Assembly: GCA_937897645.1 (NCBI GenBank) | Contig: CALCNV010000091.1 | Span: 1 to 27,762 of the forward strand | Source: an uncultured Lysobacteraceae bacterium | GTDB lineage: Bacteria > Pseudomonadota > Gammaproteobacteria > Xanthomonadales > Xanthomonadaceae | Direction: 5' to 3' | Length of the DNA stretch: 27,762 nucleotides | Part shown: one piece after another, positions 1 through 7,062 of the stretch | Numbering within the stretch: the stretch's first letter is position 1 | Layout: every line of letters starts with the position of its first letter | The notes under the pieces: generated by a model | Seen by the model: only the letters and a program-made list of their open reading frames with translations | Told to the model about the DNA's origin: nothing | The model's database searches: none | Made by a program: the position numbers and the translations under genes

Positions 1-2
1 AC

Positions 3-1265
3 GGCGGCAACTACCTCATCACTGCGAAAAATCCCGCGGGCCCGTGGTCGGATCCAGTGTGGCTGGGGTTCACCGGCATCGATCCCTCGCTGTTCTTCGA
101 TGACAACGGCACGGCCTGGATGGTCAACAACGACGTGCCGCAAGGCGAGATGCGCTACGACGGGCATCGCGCGATCTGGATGCAGCAGTTCGACATCGCC
201 AACCAGAAAATGATCGGCCCGCGCATGGTGTTGGTGGATGGCGGGGCTGACCCAGCCAGCAAGCCCGAGCACATCGAAGGTCCGCATCTGTTCAAGCATG
301 ATGGCTGGTACTACCTGACCGCTGCAGAGGGCGGCACCGGCGAGCAGCATGCGCAGATGGTCTGGCGCAGCAGACAGGTCACCGGGCCCTACGAACCATG
401 GCCGGGCAATCCTTCGCTGACCCAGCGCGACCTGGATCCGAAGCGTCCCGACCCGATTACCTCCGCCGGACATGCGCAGTTCGTAAAGCTGAAGGACGGT
501 TCGTGGTGGGCGGTGTTCCTGGCCACGCGTCCCTACCGTGGCAATGAATACAACCTGGGCCGCGAGACCTTCCTGCTTCCTGTCACCTGGCACGATGGCT
601 GGCCGATGGTGTTGCCGCGCGGCGCACGCATCCCCGTGGCCGTCCAGCGTCCCGACCTGCCAAGCAGTCCGCAACCGCTGCCCACCACCGGCGCATTCCA
701 GTGGAGTGAAGCGTTCACTGCCGAAACGATGCCGCTGCAATGGATGACCATCCATCCGCCGAAGCAGCCCTGGTTCAAGACCGCTGCGGACGGCCTGCAC
801 ATCACCCCTTCCTCCACGCCAATCGGCGGCCACGGCAGTGGCGGCCAGCCGGCTTACCTGGCCCATCGCCTGCAGCACCATCGCGCCACGATCACGGCGA
901 CGCTGGATCCGACCAGCATCGACAGCGGCGCCTTGGCTGGCCTGGTGCTGCTGCAGAACGAGCGCAACCATTACGTGGTTGCCGTCGAGAACGATGCACG
1001 CGCGCTCGCCGTGGTGGTCTTGCAGCGCACCGGGGAACACAGTCCGATCGCAGGCCAGGAGTTCAAGCGGATTGCCCTGCCCGCGACCACCCGTCCGGTG
1101 TCATTGCGCTTCGACCTGGATGGACCACGCCTCAACGTCTATTACGCCGTCGAACCCGGCCAGTGGCAGCCCGTCGCCACCAATCTCGACGCCAGCCTGC
1201 TGAGTGCGGCCGTCGCAGGCGGCTTCATCGGCAACACGTTTGGACCGTATGCGCTGCGGCGTTGA
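3..1265 (+). CDS. Glycoside hydrolase family 43 protein (beta-xylosidase / arabinofuranosidase type), 5'-truncated by the window edge
   Basis: The reading frame is open from the first bases of the window (GGNYLITAKNPAGPWSDPVW...), so the true start lies upstream and about 420 residues are visible. GH43 enzymes are five-bladed beta-propellers that remove xylose or arabinose from plant xylan. Visible hallmarks are GIDPSLFFDDNG, whose Asp should be the pKa-modulating carboxylate, IEGPHLF with the general-acid Glu, and a propeller segment with WWAVFLATRPY and GRETFLLPV. The general-base Asp near the N-terminus is outside the window. From about residue 220 a second domain resembles the concanavalin-like C-terminal domain of family 43 xylosidases (AYLAHRLQH, GALAGLVLLQNERNHYVV, GGFIGNTFGPYA). 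Any signal peptide is not visible. The family is certain; the exact substrate is not. Confidence 0.9.
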   Translation, partial: GGNYLITAKNPAGPWSDPVWLGFTGIDPSLFFDDNGTAWMVNNDVPQGEMRYDGHRAIWMQQFDIANQKMIGPRMVLVDGGADPASKPEHIEGPHLFKHDGWYYLTAAEGGTGEQHAQMVWRSRQVTGPYEPWPGNPSLTQRDLDPKRPDPITSAGHAQFVKLKDGSWWAVFLATRPYRGNEYNLGRETFLLPVTWHDGWPMVLPRGARIPVAVQRPDLPSSPQPLPTTGAFQWSEAFTAETMPLQWMTIHPPKQPWFKTAADGLHITPSSTPIGGHGSGGQPAYLAHRLQHHRATITATLDPTSIDSGALAGLVLLQNERNHYVVAVENDARALAVVVLQRTGEHSPIAGQEFKRIALPATTRPVSLRFDLDGPRLNVYYAVEPGQWQPVATNLDASLLSAAVAGGFIGNTFGPYALRR

Positions 1266-1655
1266 GGGGATGCAGGGTTGCAATAAGGCCATATGATCCA
1301 GCTGGCCATGAGAGTCTTCTGGAAGACGCCGCTCTCCGTGCCGGGGGCCAATATCCGGCGTGGAACCACATGGATTGCCCCCCAGATGCAGGTTCGGTCG
1401 GGAAAGCGTTTCACTGTGGGAGCGGCTTCAGCCGCGACGGGCTTTCCCGGTAAAGCCCGTCGCGGCTGAAGCCGCTCCCACAATTCATGGGCCGGATCGA
1501 TAGTGCAGCGCTCGAGGCCAAGCTGGTAGAATGCCGGCTCGCAAACCGGGCCAAGCCTCGATTTGTGGTCGTATCGGAAGCAAGGCAGTACGGGACGTCC
1601 ACCGCACCCTTCTTCCCCAGTTTCAGGATGTTCCGTCGTGTGCATCCAGTCCTAT
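1266..1655. other. Intergenic region between the GH43 gene and ffs
   Basis: I see no supported gene here. Short frames on both strands run through the palindrome described separately and have no ribosome binding sites. A TAGAAT hexamer at about 1528-1533 could be a -10 box on the plus strand for transcription towards ffs, but no good -35 box accompanies it. A small hairpin (GTCTTC-TG-GAAGAC, about 1314-1327) lies soon after the GH43 stop and has no T-tract. Confidence 0.5.
1415..1482. repeat. REP-type palindrome, 31-bp perfect arms
   Basis: Arms 1415-1445 and 1452-1482 are exact reverse complements around the six-base loop CCCGGT. The arms begin TGTGGGAGCGGCTTCAGCCG, and each contains the internal palindrome CGGCTTCAGCCG. 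This is the GTGG-headed extragenic palindrome common in Pseudomonas and Lysobacteraceae, a class known to be mobilised by RAYT (TnpA-REP) transposases. Two head-to-head REPs form one long cruciform, as in a BIME. Confidence 0.85.
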
Positions 1656-1766
1656 GGTGGCCCCGTCGGCCCCTCGCGACGCTAGGTTGAAAACTCCGCC
1701 AGGGCCGGAAGGCAGCAACGGTATTGACTGATGCGGGTGCCGAGGTCAGCCGGCGGGGCCGCCACC
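1656..1766 (+). ncRNA. ffs: 4.5S RNA, signal recognition particle RNA (small bacterial type)
   Basis: The conserved SRP helix 8 core is present (GCCAGGGCCGGAAGGCAGCA, then ACGGTA and GATGCGGGTGCCGAGGTCAG). It sits inside a long hairpin whose 5' strand GGTGGCCCCGTCGG pairs with the 3' strand CCGGCGGGGCCGCCACC. The length of about 111 nt fits the proteobacterial 4.5S class. The RNA binds Ffh and targets ribosomes making membrane proteins to FtsY. The stem is followed by a T-rich stretch (TTTGTGGC, later CTCTTTTC) that may end transcription. The ends are set from the terminal pairing and may be off by a few bases. No convincing promoter is seen directly upstream. Confidence 0.93.
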
Positions 1767-1806
1767 TTTGTGGCAAAGCCTCTTGTCCTCTTTTCAGTGA
1801 AGGCGG

Positions 1807-1985
1807 CTAGAAGCTATCTCAAAATAGACCACGCTTGTTTCCCATAAAATTTCAAATCGTCATTCCCGCGAAGGCGGGAACCCATGGACTTTGATTTTCA
1901 ACAACTTAATGTCCCTGGACCCCCGCCTTCGCGGGGAGGAACGACACATAAATTTGGTGTTGTCCTATTTTGAGATGGCTTCTAG
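1807..1985. mobile_element. MITE-like element with 21-bp terminal inverted repeats, flanked by CTAG
   Basis: The outer 21 bases (1807-1827 and 1965-1985) are inverted repeats matching at 20 of 21 positions, beginning CTAGAAGC and ending CTCAAAATAG. Inside lies a second pair of inverted modules: CGTCATTCCCGCGAAGGCGG near 1858-1877 and its counterpart CCCCGCCTTCGCGGGGAGGA at 1921-1940. The whole 179 bp is therefore a near-palindrome. CTAG at both edges could be a target duplication, as made by several IS families, or the tip of the repeats. There is no coding capacity, so a transposase would have to act in trans. The parent IS is not in the window. Confidence 0.65.
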
Positions 1986-2045
1986 TCACGATTTCTTGCC
2001 GTTGCGACGGCCTCGTTGCTACTGGCCTGGTGGTTTCTGCGGGGC

Positions 2046-2075
2046 GCGGGGCCGCCACCTTTCTGGCACGGCCTC
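2046..2075. repeat. 30-bp near-copy of the ffs 3' end
   Basis: This segment matches 1753-1782 (3' strand of the 4.5S RNA plus its downstream flank) at 27 of 30 positions, including GCGGGGCCGCCACCTTT. It lies 293 bp downstream, on the far side of the MITE and just past the 3' end of moaE. It can fold as GGCCGCCA...TGGCACGGCC. It may be a relic of a partial ffs duplication or a shared terminator hairpin. Confidence 0.5.
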
Positions 2076-2085
2076 CCTACTTCAT

Positions 2086-2502
2086 TCATTGCGGATGTAG
2101 CCACTCCGCGCGGCCCTCGCGGTACTGCTCGTGTTTCCAGATCGGCACCCGTGATTTCACTTCGTCGATGATGTAGCGGCAGGCATCGAAAGCCGCCCCC
2201 CGGTGCGCGGCGCTGACGCCTACCCACACCGCCAGGTCACCGATGGCGAGGTCGCCTACCCGATGCACGCATCGCGCATCGATGATCGCGAATTTCCCCA
2301 GCGCCTCCTGCACCACGCGCTCGCCCTCGGTCGTCGCCAGCGCGACATAGGCCTCGTAGCGCAATCCGTCCACCGCGCGACCGTCGTTGTGGTCACGTAC
2401 CCAGCCCTCGAAGCTGGTGAATGCACCGGCTTGCGGATGGGAGAGCGATGCACGCAATGGCTCGAGCTGGATCGTGCTGTCAGAGATGGTGAATTTCGTC
2501 AT
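2086..2502 (-). CDS. moaE: Molybdopterin synthase catalytic subunit MoaE
   Basis: MoaE (138 aa) forms a heterotetramer with MoaD. It uses the MoaD thiocarboxylate to put the two dithiolene sulfurs into precursor Z (cPMP), giving molybdopterin in the cytosol. Family features seen: GAFTSFEGWVRDHN near the N-terminus, LRYEAYVALA, the VHRVGDLAIGDLAVWVGVSAAHRGAAFDACRYIIDEVK block, and the C-terminal VPIWKHEQY segment with the catalytic lysine. The start at MTKFTISD is preferred because the frame upstream runs into a palindromic repeat. It is the last gene of the moa cluster, set apart from moaD by that repeat. Confidence 0.95.
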   Translation of the reverse strand: MTKFTISDSTIQLEPLRASLSHPQAGAFTSFEGWVRDHNDGRAVDGLRYEAYVALATTEGERVVQEALGKFAIIDARCVHRVGDLAIGDLAVWVGVSAAHRGAAFDACRYIIDEVKSRVPIWKHEQYREGRAEWLHPQ

Positions 2503-2522
2503 AGGCAACCAATAACAGAAAT

Positions 2523-2625
2523 CGTCATCCCAGCGAACGCTGGGATCCATTTTGACTTTGCCTGTGCTTTTCGATCACGCCAAGAATCAAGATCAAGATG
2601 GATCCCAGCGTTCGCTGGGATGACG
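2523..2625. repeat. 103-bp palindromic element between moaD and moaE
   Basis: The arms 2523-2550 and 2598-2625 are 28-bp exact inverted repeats. Each arm is itself a palindrome around ATCCCAGCG-AA-CGCTGGGAT, with an outer CGTC. The 47-bp centre is non-coding. The arm layout (CGTCAT, CC, stem, GG, ATCCA) matches the inner module of the MITE at 1807-1985, so the two probably belong to one repeat superfamily. It interrupts an otherwise overlapping operon and could form strong hairpins in the mRNA upstream of moaE. Confidence 0.8.
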
Positions 2626-2660
2626 GGAATTACCCTATCGGATCGATGAATCATGTTCAT

Positions 2661-2903
2661 TCACCCCCCCGACACCGGCGGAATAAACGCAACCTCGCTG
2701 CCGTCGCGCAGCGCATCATCCCACTTCGCAAACTCACCCTGCGCGGCTACCCGCAACGTGTCCGTCGACCAACTGAAGCCATGCCTGGATTGCAGCTCCG
2801 CGTACAGCCCGCGCAAATCACCCGCATCAGACTCGACCACTTCTGACGCCATGCCCGCCGCATCACGCAGGCTGGCGAAATACAGCACCGTCAGCGTCAC
2901 CAT
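2661..2903 (-). CDS. moaD: Molybdopterin synthase sulfur carrier subunit MoaD
   Basis: This 80-aa beta-grasp, ubiquitin-like protein carries sulfur as a C-terminal thiocarboxylate for MoaE. It has the N-terminal strand VTLTVLYFASLRDAAG and ends FIPPVSGG, with the required terminal Gly-Gly. The ATG at 2903 is chosen over an in-frame TTG one codon earlier. It overlaps the moaC stop by one base (TGATG), a usual arrangement for coupled translation. Activation would need a MoeB/ThiF-type adenylyltransferase, which is not in this window. Confidence 0.94.
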   Translation of the reverse strand: MVTLTVLYFASLRDAAGMASEVVESDAGDLRGLYAELQSRHGFSWSTDTLRVAAQGEFAKWDDALRDGSEVAFIPPVSGG

Positions 2904-3391
2904 CAAGCGGCTCCCACGTCGCTTTTGCCGCCGCGCTTGCGCAGCAGTTTCGCCGGACCGATGACGATGTCATGCGACAAGGCCTTGCACATGTCGTACA
3001 CGGTCAATGCTGCGACAGTGGCACCCGTCAATGCCTCCATTTCAACGCCCGTGCGATGGGTGGTGGTGACGCTGCACTCGATCCCGAGCGCGGTATCGCC
3101 TTCCCAATCGACGGCGAAGCGACACCCGTCGATGGGCAGCGGATGGCAGAACGGAATCAGCTCGTGCGTGCGCTTGACTGCCATGGTCCCAGCGATGATC
3201 GCGGTCTCGACGATGCCACCTTTCGCACTGCGCAGGCCATTCGCGCGCAGCTGTGCAGCCACCTTCGCGGGGAAACGCACCCGACACCCCGCCGTAGCCG
3301 TACGCACGCTCACTGCCTTGCTGGACACGTCGACCATGGCCGGCAATCCACTGGCATCCAGATGGGTCAGTGTTTTCTTGCGCGTTGCCAT
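2903..3391 (-). CDS. moaC: Cyclic pyranopterin monophosphate synthase MoaC
   Basis: MoaC (162 aa) converts the 3',8-cyclo-GTP made by MoaA to cyclic pyranopterin monophosphate. Its diagnostic blocks are all present: KRTHELIPFCHPLPIDGC, the VTTTHRTGVEMEALTGATVAA region, VYDMCKALSHDIVIG and the C-terminal LLRKRGGKS. The ATG directly follows the moaA stop, with no intergenic base. Length and motifs are normal for the family, and no key residue appears to be missing. Confidence 0.96.
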   Translation of the reverse strand: MATRKKTLTHLDASGLPAMVDVSSKAVSVRTATAGCRVRFPAKVAAQLRANGLRSAKGGIVETAIIAGTMAVKRTHELIPFCHPLPIDGCRFAVDWEGDTALGIECSVTTTHRTGVEMEALTGATVAALTVYDMCKALSHDIVIGPAKLLRKRGGKSDVGAA

Positions 3392-4417
3392 TCAACCCCC
3401 GATGAGGAACATTTCGACATGCTTGCCGTGTGTAGCGATGCGTTCGCCACGCAGTTCACTGTACCGATCCGAACGACGCGACCACAGGCCAGTGACGTGT
3501 TCAGCCAGCGCGTCCTCGCCACGAGCGACCATGCCGCGGAGATCCGTGCCCTCCGCGGAGAACAGGCAGGTATACAGTCGGCCGTCGGCGGAAACGCGTG
3601 CGCGGTGGCAATCACCGCAGAAGGTCTCGCTGATGGAGCTGACGAAACCCACCTCGCCCGCTCCATCTTCGAAGCGATAGCGCGTGGCGACTTCGCCGCG
3701 ATAGTTGGGGTCCAGCGGCTGGATCGGCCAGCGTGCCGCGATACGGTCGCGCAATTCAGTCGAAGTCACCACGTCTTCGCGCGTCCAGCCGTTGCAGGTG
3801 CCCACGTCCATGTATTCGATGAAACGCAGCACGTGCCCGCTACCGCGGAAATGCGCGACCAGCGGCAGCACCTGGTCTTCGTTGACGCCCCGCTGGATGA
3901 CGCAGTTGATCTTCAGCGAATCGAATCCGGCATGCGTGGCGGCTTCGATTCCGGCCAGCACCGCATCCACTTCGCCACGACCGCCTGAGAGCTTGCGGAA
4001 CAAGGACGCATCCAGGGCATCCAGGCTGACGGTCAGCCGACGCAGCCCTGCTTCGTGCAGGGCCACCGCCTGTGCGGCGAGCAATGAGCCATTGGTGGTG
4101 AGCGCCAGGTCGTCGATACCCGGGATGCGCGCCAGCCGCGCGATCAACTCCGGCAATCGCTTGCGCAACAGCGGCTCGCCACCCGTCAGGCGCAGCTTGC
4201 TGACGCCGACGCGCGCGAATGCGCGCACCAGCGTTTCCATTTCATCGAACGACATGCGTGACGCCGCATCCAGGCCGTAGTCATCGGGCACCTGCTCGGC
4301 AGGCATGCAATAGCCACAGCGGAAGTTGCAGGCCTCGATGACCGACAGGCGCAGGTCGCGCAGCGGTCGACCTCGCGTATCCAGCGACAAGGCAGCGCTG
4401 TGCAGGACGGCATTCAT
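3392..4417 (-). CDS. moaA: GTP 3',8-cyclase MoaA (radical SAM)
   Basis: MoaA (341 aa) performs the first step of molybdenum cofactor synthesis, radical rearrangement of GTP to 3',8-cyclo-GTP. The N-terminal SAM cluster motif is C30-N-F-R-C34-G-Y-C37, followed by the glycine motif LRLTGGEPLLR. The C-terminal substrate-binding 4Fe-4S site is C267-x2-C270-x13-C284. The protein ends in Gly-Gly, which in the family helps hold the second cluster and arginine residues. The start overlaps the stop of the upstream hydrolase by four bases (ATGA), so translation is probably coupled. Confidence 0.97.
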   Translation of the reverse strand: MNAVLHSAALSLDTRGRPLRDLRLSVIEACNFRCGYCMPAEQVPDDYGLDAASRMSFDEMETLVRAFARVGVSKLRLTGGEPLLRKRLPELIARLARIPGIDDLALTTNGSLLAAQAVALHEAGLRRLTVSLDALDASLFRKLSGGRGEVDAVLAGIEAATHAGFDSLKINCVIQRGVNEDQVLPLVAHFRGSGHVLRFIEYMDVGTCNGWTREDVVTSTELRDRIAARWPIQPLDPNYRGEVATRYRFEDGAGEVGFVSSISETFCGDCHRARVSADGRLYTCLFSAEGTDLRGMVARGEDALAEHVTGLWSRRSDRYSELRGERIATHGKHVEMFLIGG

Positions 4418-5172
4418 GTGCGCGGCACGCAGGATGCCGTGCTGTCCGGCAAGGCCAGCACTTCGCCCGGAAGCGCCACGCGATGGCCGCGCGCCGTCAA
4501 TGCCTCTCCATCCGCGGCACTCGCGTAGTGGTAAAGGACACAGCGCTGCAGCAACGAGGCGGAATACTCGCGCTCCAGGTCATCGATGCCGCTGTGCGAG
4601 GGATTGCCATGCAGGCTGCAGTCGTGCGCGATGACTTCACCGGCGTCGGCGAATTTCGCCAGCACTTCCGGGATCGGCCGCGTATCGCCCGTCCACACCA
4701 CGCTGCCGTGCAGGCGCAGCCCATAGGCGGTTTCCGGCCAGTGATGGCGTGCCGGGAACACTTCCAGTCGCACCCCGTCATGCCAGAACGAAGCACCTAC
4801 CGGTATCACCTGGAAGGCATCCCAGAAATTCACCCCGCCCTCGGCCAATACGTTGGGGTAGTCACCTATGCGCTGGTGCAGCAGCGGCACCACGGTGGCA
4901 GGCACGTACAGTTTCACCTTGCCCCGTCGTGCCGGATCGAAATAGGTGGCGACGAACAGGCGCTCGAACCCGGCGACGTGGTCCAGGTGCACGTGGGTGA
5001 TGAACAAGGCCCGCGGCATCTCGCCGTAGTGCGACAGGTAGTGCGACAGACCTTCCGCGCCACAATCGATGGTCAGCCACGGCGTGCCGTCGCGTTCCAG
5101 CGTGGCATTCGCCGATCCCAGCTCCACCGCCGACGCATTGCCGACCCCATGGAAACGCAGCGACCAGCCCAT
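4414..5172 (-). CDS. MBL-fold metallo-hydrolase, RNase Z/PhnP-like
   Basis: This 252-aa protein has a metallo-beta-lactamase fold with the zinc motif H60-V-H62-L-D64-H65. Further likely ligands are H142/H143 (ARHHWPE), D163 (VWTGDTRP) and H183 (AHDCSLHG). The layout resembles the RNase Z/ElaC and PhnP-like phosphodiesterase branch rather than true beta-lactamases. There is no signal peptide, so it should be cytosolic. The gene starts on the last base of the kdkA stop (TGATG) and ends with a 4-base overlap into moaA, so it sits in the middle of one transcript. The substrate is unknown. A role in nucleotide or cofactor phosphodiester cleavage is only a guess from the fold. Confidence 0.85.
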   Translation of the reverse strand: MGWSLRFHGVGNASAVELGSANATLERDGTPWLTIDCGAEGLSHYLSHYGEMPRALFITHVHLDHVAGFERLFVATYFDPARRGKVKLYVPATVVPLLHQRIGDYPNVLAEGGVNFWDAFQVIPVGASFWHDGVRLEVFPARHHWPETAYGLRLHGSVVWTGDTRPIPEVLAKFADAGEVIAHDCSLHGNPSHSGIDDLEREYSASLLQRCVLYHYASAADGEALTARGHRVALPGEVLALPDSTASCVPRT

Positions 5173-5921
5173 CAGTAGCCGCGCTCCCAGGCGAGGTCAT
5201 AGGCGCGACGCAGGCGCAGGAAATCCTGCAGCACCTGGTCGCGAGTACGCGCGCCGCGCAACTTCAACAATGAGCGCTGCAATCGTATCAGGTTGTTTTC
5301 GCGCCAGCGGGTGGCGGGAATGCGCAGATGGCACTGGTCAAAATCGATCATCCAGCCCTTGCCCTGCGGGTTGAACAGCAGGTTGTGGGCGTTGAGGTCG
5401 GTATGGTCCAGGCCGGCACGGTGGAAACGCGCGACCAGGCGACCGGTCTCTTCCCACGGCGCATCGGTCCCGGCCACCTGCGCACGGTCGGCCAGCGAAC
5501 GCACGTCCGGCAAGCGCTCCAGCAGGATCGCCGCGCGGTAGTGCAGGCCGTCGCGCACGTAGCTGGCGGCAACGGGTCGCGGCACCGGCAAACCTTTCGC
5601 GAGCAAGGCGCGGGTGAGGCGGAACTCGGCGAAACTGCGGGTGCGGTTGGCGCCATGCCACAGGTACTGGTCGCGGCTCAGCTTCGCCGCCCAGCCGCCG
5701 CGCAGGTACAGTCGCAGCAGGCTGGGACCGAACGGGGCATCGACGAACCACGCGCCGCCGCGCCCGCCACTATCGACGGGCCGGGCACGATCATTCCAGC
5801 GCGCGGGCACGAACCACTCCGGATCCGCTTGCCGAACCTGTTTGCTGTCGAACAGAATCGCACCCAGCCCACGGCCTTCGCGGAACGGCGTCAGGGATTC
5901 GGTTGAGTCAAAATCGACCAT
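5172..5921 (-). CDS. kdkA: 3-deoxy-D-manno-octulosonic acid (Kdo) kinase
   Basis: The 249-aa protein matches KdkA, a protein-kinase-fold enzyme of the WaaP/KdkA group. KdkA phosphorylates the single Kdo residue of lipid A-Kdo in Haemophilus-type LPS. The catalytic loop is H173-T-D175-L-N177-A-H-N180 and the DFD-like metal-binding motif is I-D193-F-D195. FGPSLLRLYLRGGWAAKL near residues 64-81 and YLWHGANRTRSFAEF are also typical. It is the first gene of the minus-strand cluster. It diverges from a heptosyltransferase gene with only 19 bp between start codons, the same pairing as kdkA-opsX in Haemophilus influenzae. Confidence 0.9.
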   Translation of the reverse strand: MVDFDSTESLTPFREGRGLGAILFDSKQVRQADPEWFVPARWNDRARPVDSGGRGGAWFVDAPFGPSLLRLYLRGGWAAKLSRDQYLWHGANRTRSFAEFRLTRALLAKGLPVPRPVAASYVRDGLHYRAAILLERLPDVRSLADRAQVAGTDAPWEETGRLVARFHRAGLDHTDLNAHNLLFNPQGKGWMIDFDQCHLRIPATRWRENNLIRLQRSLLKLRGARTRDQVLQDFLRLRRAYDLAWERGY

Positions 5922-5940
5922 CTTCGGAGTCTAACAATAC

Positions 5941-6987
5941 TTGTCCACTATTCCCTTATCGCTATGCCTGCTGCGCCTTTCCGCGCTTGGAGACGTGACC
6001 CACGTCGTGCCGCTGGTGCGCACGTTGCAGCGGGCGTGGCCGCAATTGCCGCTGCACTGGGTCATCGACAAGGGCGGGCAGAAACTGCTGGAAGGCCTGG
6101 ATGACGTGGTCTTCCACACATACGACAAGCGTTCCGGCCTGGCCGGCATGCGCGCGTTGCGCAGGGAATTGCCGGCGCAAGGTTTCGACGTGCTGCTGCA
6201 GATGCAGGTCGCCTTGCGCGCCAACGTGCTGTCGGGGTTCATTCCGGCGCGCCGGCGCATCGGCTATGACCGCGCACGTGCCAAGGACCTGCACGGGCTC
6301 TTCATCAACGAACGCATCCCCGACCGTCCCGGCATCCACGTGCTGGATGCCATCGGCAGTTTCTGCGAACCGCTGGGCCTGAAGCAGGCCGACGTGTCCT
6401 GGAACCTTCCCGTACCCGACGCGGCGCGCGAATGGGCCGCGGCGCAGTGGCAGGACGATGGATCGCCGACCTTGATGATCTCGCCCTGCTCCAGCCATGC
6501 ACGACGCAACTGGTATCCCGACCGCTACGCCGCCGTGGCCGACCATGCCGCCGGCAAGGGCTGGCGCGTCGTGCTGTGTGGTGGCCGCAGCGACCTGGAA
6601 CGCAGCACTACCGACGCCATCGTGGCGGCGATGCAGCACCCGGCCCTGGACCTGGTGGGCAAGGACACGCTCAAGCAACTACCCGCGCTGCTGGAACGCG
6701 CCGACCTGGTGATGACCCCGGACTCGGGGCCGATGCACATCGCCAACGCGATGGGCACCAAGGTGCTGGGCCTGCACGCGGCCAGCAATCCACTTCGCAG
6801 CGGCCCGTATTCGGACGTGCGCTATTGCGTGGACAAGTACGACGCGGCCGCACGCAGGTTCCTGGCCAAGCCGGCCAGCGAACTCAAGTGGGGCACCAAG
6901 ATCGAGTTCGACGACGTGATGGCGTTGATTGGCGTCGAGGATGCGGTGGCGGCGTTTGAGCGCTACATCGACGATCAGCGCATCTGA
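5941..6987 (+). CDS. opsX: Lipopolysaccharide heptosyltransferase, GT9 family (OpsX type)
   Basis: This 348-aa GT-B glycosyltransferase of family 9 should transfer L,D-heptose from ADP-heptose to (phosphorylated) Kdo on the cytoplasmic face of the inner membrane. Seen motifs: the N-terminal LCLLRLSALGDVTHVVPLVR, ISPCSSHARRNWYPDRYA in the C-terminal domain, and the nucleotide-sugar motif LVMTPDSGPMHIANAMGTKVLGLHA. The only reasonable start is TTG at 5941: an in-frame TAA lies nine bases upstream and the ATG at 5963 is out of frame. GGAG at 5926-5929 is the likely ribosome binding site. The symbol rests on pairing with kdkA, as for opsX in H. influenzae; a WaaC/WaaF label would be the alternative. 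Confidence 0.85.
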   Translation: MSTIPLSLCLLRLSALGDVTHVVPLVRTLQRAWPQLPLHWVIDKGGQKLLEGLDDVVFHTYDKRSGLAGMRALRRELPAQGFDVLLQMQVALRANVLSGFIPARRRIGYDRARAKDLHGLFINERIPDRPGIHVLDAIGSFCEPLGLKQADVSWNLPVPDAAREWAAAQWQDDGSPTLMISPCSSHARRNWYPDRYAAVADHAAGKGWRVVLCGGRSDLERSTTDAIVAAMQHPALDLVGKDTLKQLPALLERADLVMTPDSGPMHIANAMGTKVLGLHAASNPLRSGPYSDVRYCVDKYDAAARRFLAKPASELKWGTKIEFDDVMALIGVEDAVAAFERYIDDQRI

Positions 6988-7062
6988 CACCTGAACTAAA
7001 CCGGCCCGTCCAGCCCTATCATCCGATTGATGCCGTAACGATGCGCACTCGGGTTGGAATTA

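Noticed and set aside
2503..2550. Longer moaE start (MDPSVRWDDDF...)
   Set aside because: The added residues are encoded by the palindromic repeat. The same MDPSVRWDD peptide appears from the other arm, and MTKFTIS is a normal MoaE start.
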